DNA from: Bacteroidia bacterium
Lineage (GTDB): Bacteria > Bacteroidota > Bacteroidia > Flavobacteriales_E > Vicingaceae
DNA: 60,490 nt
Reading direction: 5' to 3'
NCBI GenBank assembly: GCA_030426475.1
Contig: JAUHYR010000004.1
Span: 1-60,490 of the forward strand
How positions within the stretch are numbered: the stretch's first letter is position 1; the number at the start of each line of letters is the position of its first letter. Positions 58,923 to 60,490 of this stretch are shown piece by piece. A model generated the notes under the pieces. It saw only the letters and a program-made list of their open reading frames with translations, was not told the origin of the DNA and made no database searches. Both the position numbers and the translations under genes were made by a program.

Positions 58923-59666
58923 CTATGAGTGATAGGCTAAAAGAGACTTATTGCTTTTTAAAGCTTTTGAAACATAGTCTTTTGCTATGAGACAAGATTT
59001 AATTAAAGATTTATTTTTTGCTAATGATGCTGTTAGTGCGCTAGAAAATATGCATCCGCTACCGTGCTTTGGAAAGTAAGTTCCTTTTTTTGAATTAAAA
59101 GGATATAATTTTCCTTCTTTAATAAATAGATAGTCTTTTCCTTTGTTTTCTTTACTATGCCCTCCTTTTAAATACACATGGCAAAGAGAACTTAATTCAA
59201 GACCTATTTCTTTTACTTCTTTTTTTTGAGAACCAAAGGCCTCAATTTCATTTAAGTTTGGAGTGATTAAGAACAACTCTTTTAATATTTCTTTTGAAAA
59301 GCTCTGATGAAAATCAAAGCCTGAACTAGCAGAAATAATGGGGTCCCAAATAATTTTAATTTCCGGATGATGAGATTTTAGTGTTTTAATTACACTTTTT
59401 AAAACACTTTCAGATTCTATTAATCCAATCTTACAGAATTCAATTTTGTACTTTGGTAAAATAGTGTTTAGTTGTTCAAGGATTTCCTCTTCCTTAATCC
59501 AATTTGGTTTTAAAAAGGTGTCTTCAGTTTGAATGGTGTTTGCGGTAATTACTCCCAAGCCAATTGTTTTAAGGCTTTCAAATGATTTGATGTCGGCTAA
59601 AATTCCTGCTCCACCGCTTGGGTCGAACCCGGCAATACTGAGGACGTATGGTCTAGCGTTGAGCAT
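58923..59666 (-). CDS. thiD: Hydroxymethylpyrimidine (phosphate) kinase
   Basis: 247 residues of the ribokinase-like fold. It phosphorylates HMP and HMP phosphate to the diphosphate. Motifs are VLSIAGFDPSGGAGILADIKSFE, IIWDPIISASSG, LITPNLNEIEAFG, VYLKGGHS and GTYFPKHGSGCIFSSALTASLA with the catalytic Asp/Gly/Cys loop. The start at 59666 lies 70 bases inside the end of the upstream tenI-like gene. No later start would keep the first strand. Confidence 0.95.
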   Translation of the reverse strand: MLNARPYVLSIAGFDPSGGAGILADIKSFESLKTIGLGVITANTIQTEDTFLKPNWIKEEEILEQLNTILPKYKIEFCKIGLIESESVLKSVIKTLKSHHPEIKIIWDPIISASSGFDFHQSFSKEILKELFLITPNLNEIEAFGSQKKEVKEIGLELSSLCHVYLKGGHSKENKGKDYLFIKEGKLYPFNSKKGTYFPKHGSGCIFSSALTASLAKNKSLIKSCLIAKDYVSKALKSNKSLLAYHS

Positions 59667-60274
59667 ATTTGTTTTAGTTTCAAAAACCGACTAACGGTTT
59701 TATCAATGTCTTTGTTTTTGAGGACAGGTCGCCAAAGATATCCAATGAGTGCCACACCGTCAAATCCATAACTATAACTTTCTTCAACATTGGTATAATC
59801 AACTCCGCCAAGGGCAATAATATTAAGTTTAGTTTTATAAGAGTGTACTTTTTCTGTTAACAATTTTCTGTCTTGAAATTTAGATTTGTGTGTTTTTTTA
59901 GAGTGACTATCGTAAATTGGAGATAAAAAGGCATATTGAATAGTAGAGTCAATTTTTTCTAGGTCAGAATAACGATGTGTGGAAATAGAAAAGACACTTT
60001 CAGGATAATTGCCAACTAAACTTAGATTAACGGCATATCTTTTATTAAAGTTAAAACCTTTTAATTCATACTCTCTTAGCAATTCAGGAAAAGAGTGAAG
60101 CATTATTTTTTTGTGGAACTTTAATGGGATATGATTTAACCAATTTCTTATTTGTTCGATAGTAAAATCAGGCTTTCTTAGGTGAAACGTTTGTAAACCA
60201 TTTTCAAATAAGCTGATAACGGTTTCGTATTCCGAATCAAAAGCTTTAGGGTATGATATAACCAGTAATTTCAG
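59597..60274 (-). CDS. ThiE/TenI-family protein, CTG start
   Basis: 225 residues from CTG at 60274. The N-terminus LKLLVISYPKAFDSEYETV with NGLQTFHLRKPDFT is the first strand and phosphate-site region of the ThiE/TenI barrel; later marks are YAVNLS, FSISTHR, YAFLSPIYDSHSKKT and IIALGGV. No ATG, GTG or TTG lies between the in-frame TAA two codons upstream and the ATG at 60103, which would cut off a quarter of the barrel. It is shorter and more diverged than ThiE and may be a TenI-type thiazole tautomerase rather than a second synthase. It overlaps thiD by 70 bases. Confidence 0.8.
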   Translation of the reverse strand: MKLLVISYPKAFDSEYETVISLFENGLQTFHLRKPDFTIEQIRNWLNHIPLKFHKKIMLHSFPELLREYELKGFNFNKRYAVNLSLVGNYPESVFSISTHRYSDLEKIDSTIQYAFLSPIYDSHSKKTHKSKFQDRKLLTEKVHSYKTKLNIIALGGVDYTNVEESYSYGFDGVALIGYLWRPVLKNKDIDKTVSRFLKLKQICSTLDHTSSVLPGSTQAVEQEF

Positions 60275-60343
60275 TGTTTAAATTTTGTGTCTTCAAACAT
60301 AGACTATTTATTAAAAATAAGCCTCAGTATTTTTACCTAAATT

Positions 60344-60490
60344 TTAAATGTAAACTTCTCCTCCCTTTTCAATAAACTCTTTCGACTTTTCTTCCATACC
60401 TTTTTCTAATGCCTTTTCTTCTTCCAATTCTTTTTGAGCTGCGTAATCTCTAACGTCTTGCGTAATTTTCATGGAACAGAAATGTGGCCC
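60344..60490 (-). CDS. thiC: Phosphomethylpyrimidine synthase, C-terminal fragment at the window edge
   Basis: The last 48 codons of a gene that continues past the right edge. The translation begins [18 protein letters not shown], which is the end of the CX2CX4C iron-sulfur motif and the following helix of ThiC, the radical-SAM enzyme that makes the pyrimidine of thiamine. The tail is Glu/Lys-rich and ends GGEVYI. It is the upstream neighbour of the tenI-like gene, 69 bases away. A TPP riboswitch, if present, would lie outside the window. Confidence 0.93.
   Translation of the reverse strand, partial: GPHFCSMKITQDVRDYAAQKELEEEKALEKGMEEKSKEFIEKGGEVYI

Noticed and set aside
60275-60343. TPP riboswitch between thiC and the tenI-like gene
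   Set aside because: No thi-box sequence is seen in these 69 bases; such an element would be expected upstream of the operon, outside the window.

Overview
The window reads as a chromosomal segment of an AT-rich member of the Bacteroidota, most like the Flavobacteriales. The signs are a short primary sigma factor, promoters of the TTTG-N19/20-TAnnTTTG type, no purine-rich ribosome-binding sites, a subtilase with PKD domains and a type IX secretion tail, a TonB-dependent receptor with a carboxypeptidase-regulatory-like domain, a lipidated TamA homologue (TamL), and DUF5723 and DUF2490 outer-membrane proteins. Assignment below phylum is inference.

Layout. 1-480: a small broken gene (internal TGA), then the rpsA promoter and leader with a possible 14-codon uORF. 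482-7129: rpsA, a CoA-binding protein, the secreted subtilase and an HMG-CoA-lyase-like enzyme. 7165-7529: a GIY-YIG nuclease gene bracketed by inverted palindromic repeats; a further pair of such hairpins lies at 13664-13737. 7588-13651: TonB receptor plus TPR protein, two uncharacterised membrane proteins, an 11-unit array with an exact 21-bp period, and a formamidase-like exported protein. 13806-29556: thirteen tightly packed minus-strand genes for a surface polysaccharide (asparagine synthetase, UDP-GlcNAc 2-epimerase, a GT2-GT4 fusion, deacetylase, methyltransferase-like, FemAB-like acetyltransferase, flippase, two polymerase/ligase-like membrane proteins and further glycosyltransferases). 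The matching PLP aminotransferase and initiating sugar transferase lie at 31953-33744 on the plus strand, beyond a histone-deacetylase-family enzyme and a DUF819 membrane protein.

33775-40429: DUF5723 protein, a lipoprotein, an 886-residue phosphodiesterase-TPR-sulfotransferase fusion with a small overlapping partner, and an exported protein of unknown role. 40455-51360 is housekeeping: rpe, primary sigma factor, pnp, rpsO, accD, class I fructose-bisphosphate aldolase, a 37-residue membrane peptide, tamL and ligA. 51448-55653: an acyltransferase flanked by a 26-bp direct repeat, a SulP transporter, miaE and a lipoprotein. 55708-60490: a thiamine operon read leftwards, thiC (cut by the window edge)-tenI-like-thiD-thiE-thiG-thiH-DUF2490 gene.

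The strongest candidates for something new are the GIY-YIG gene with its hairpin repeats (a possible REP-like element using a different nuclease), the 21-bp array, two genes whose only sensible start codon is CTG (tamL and the tenI-like gene), and the phosphodiesterase-TPR-sulfotransferase fusion. No tRNA, rRNA, CRISPR array or recognisable insertion sequence was seen.
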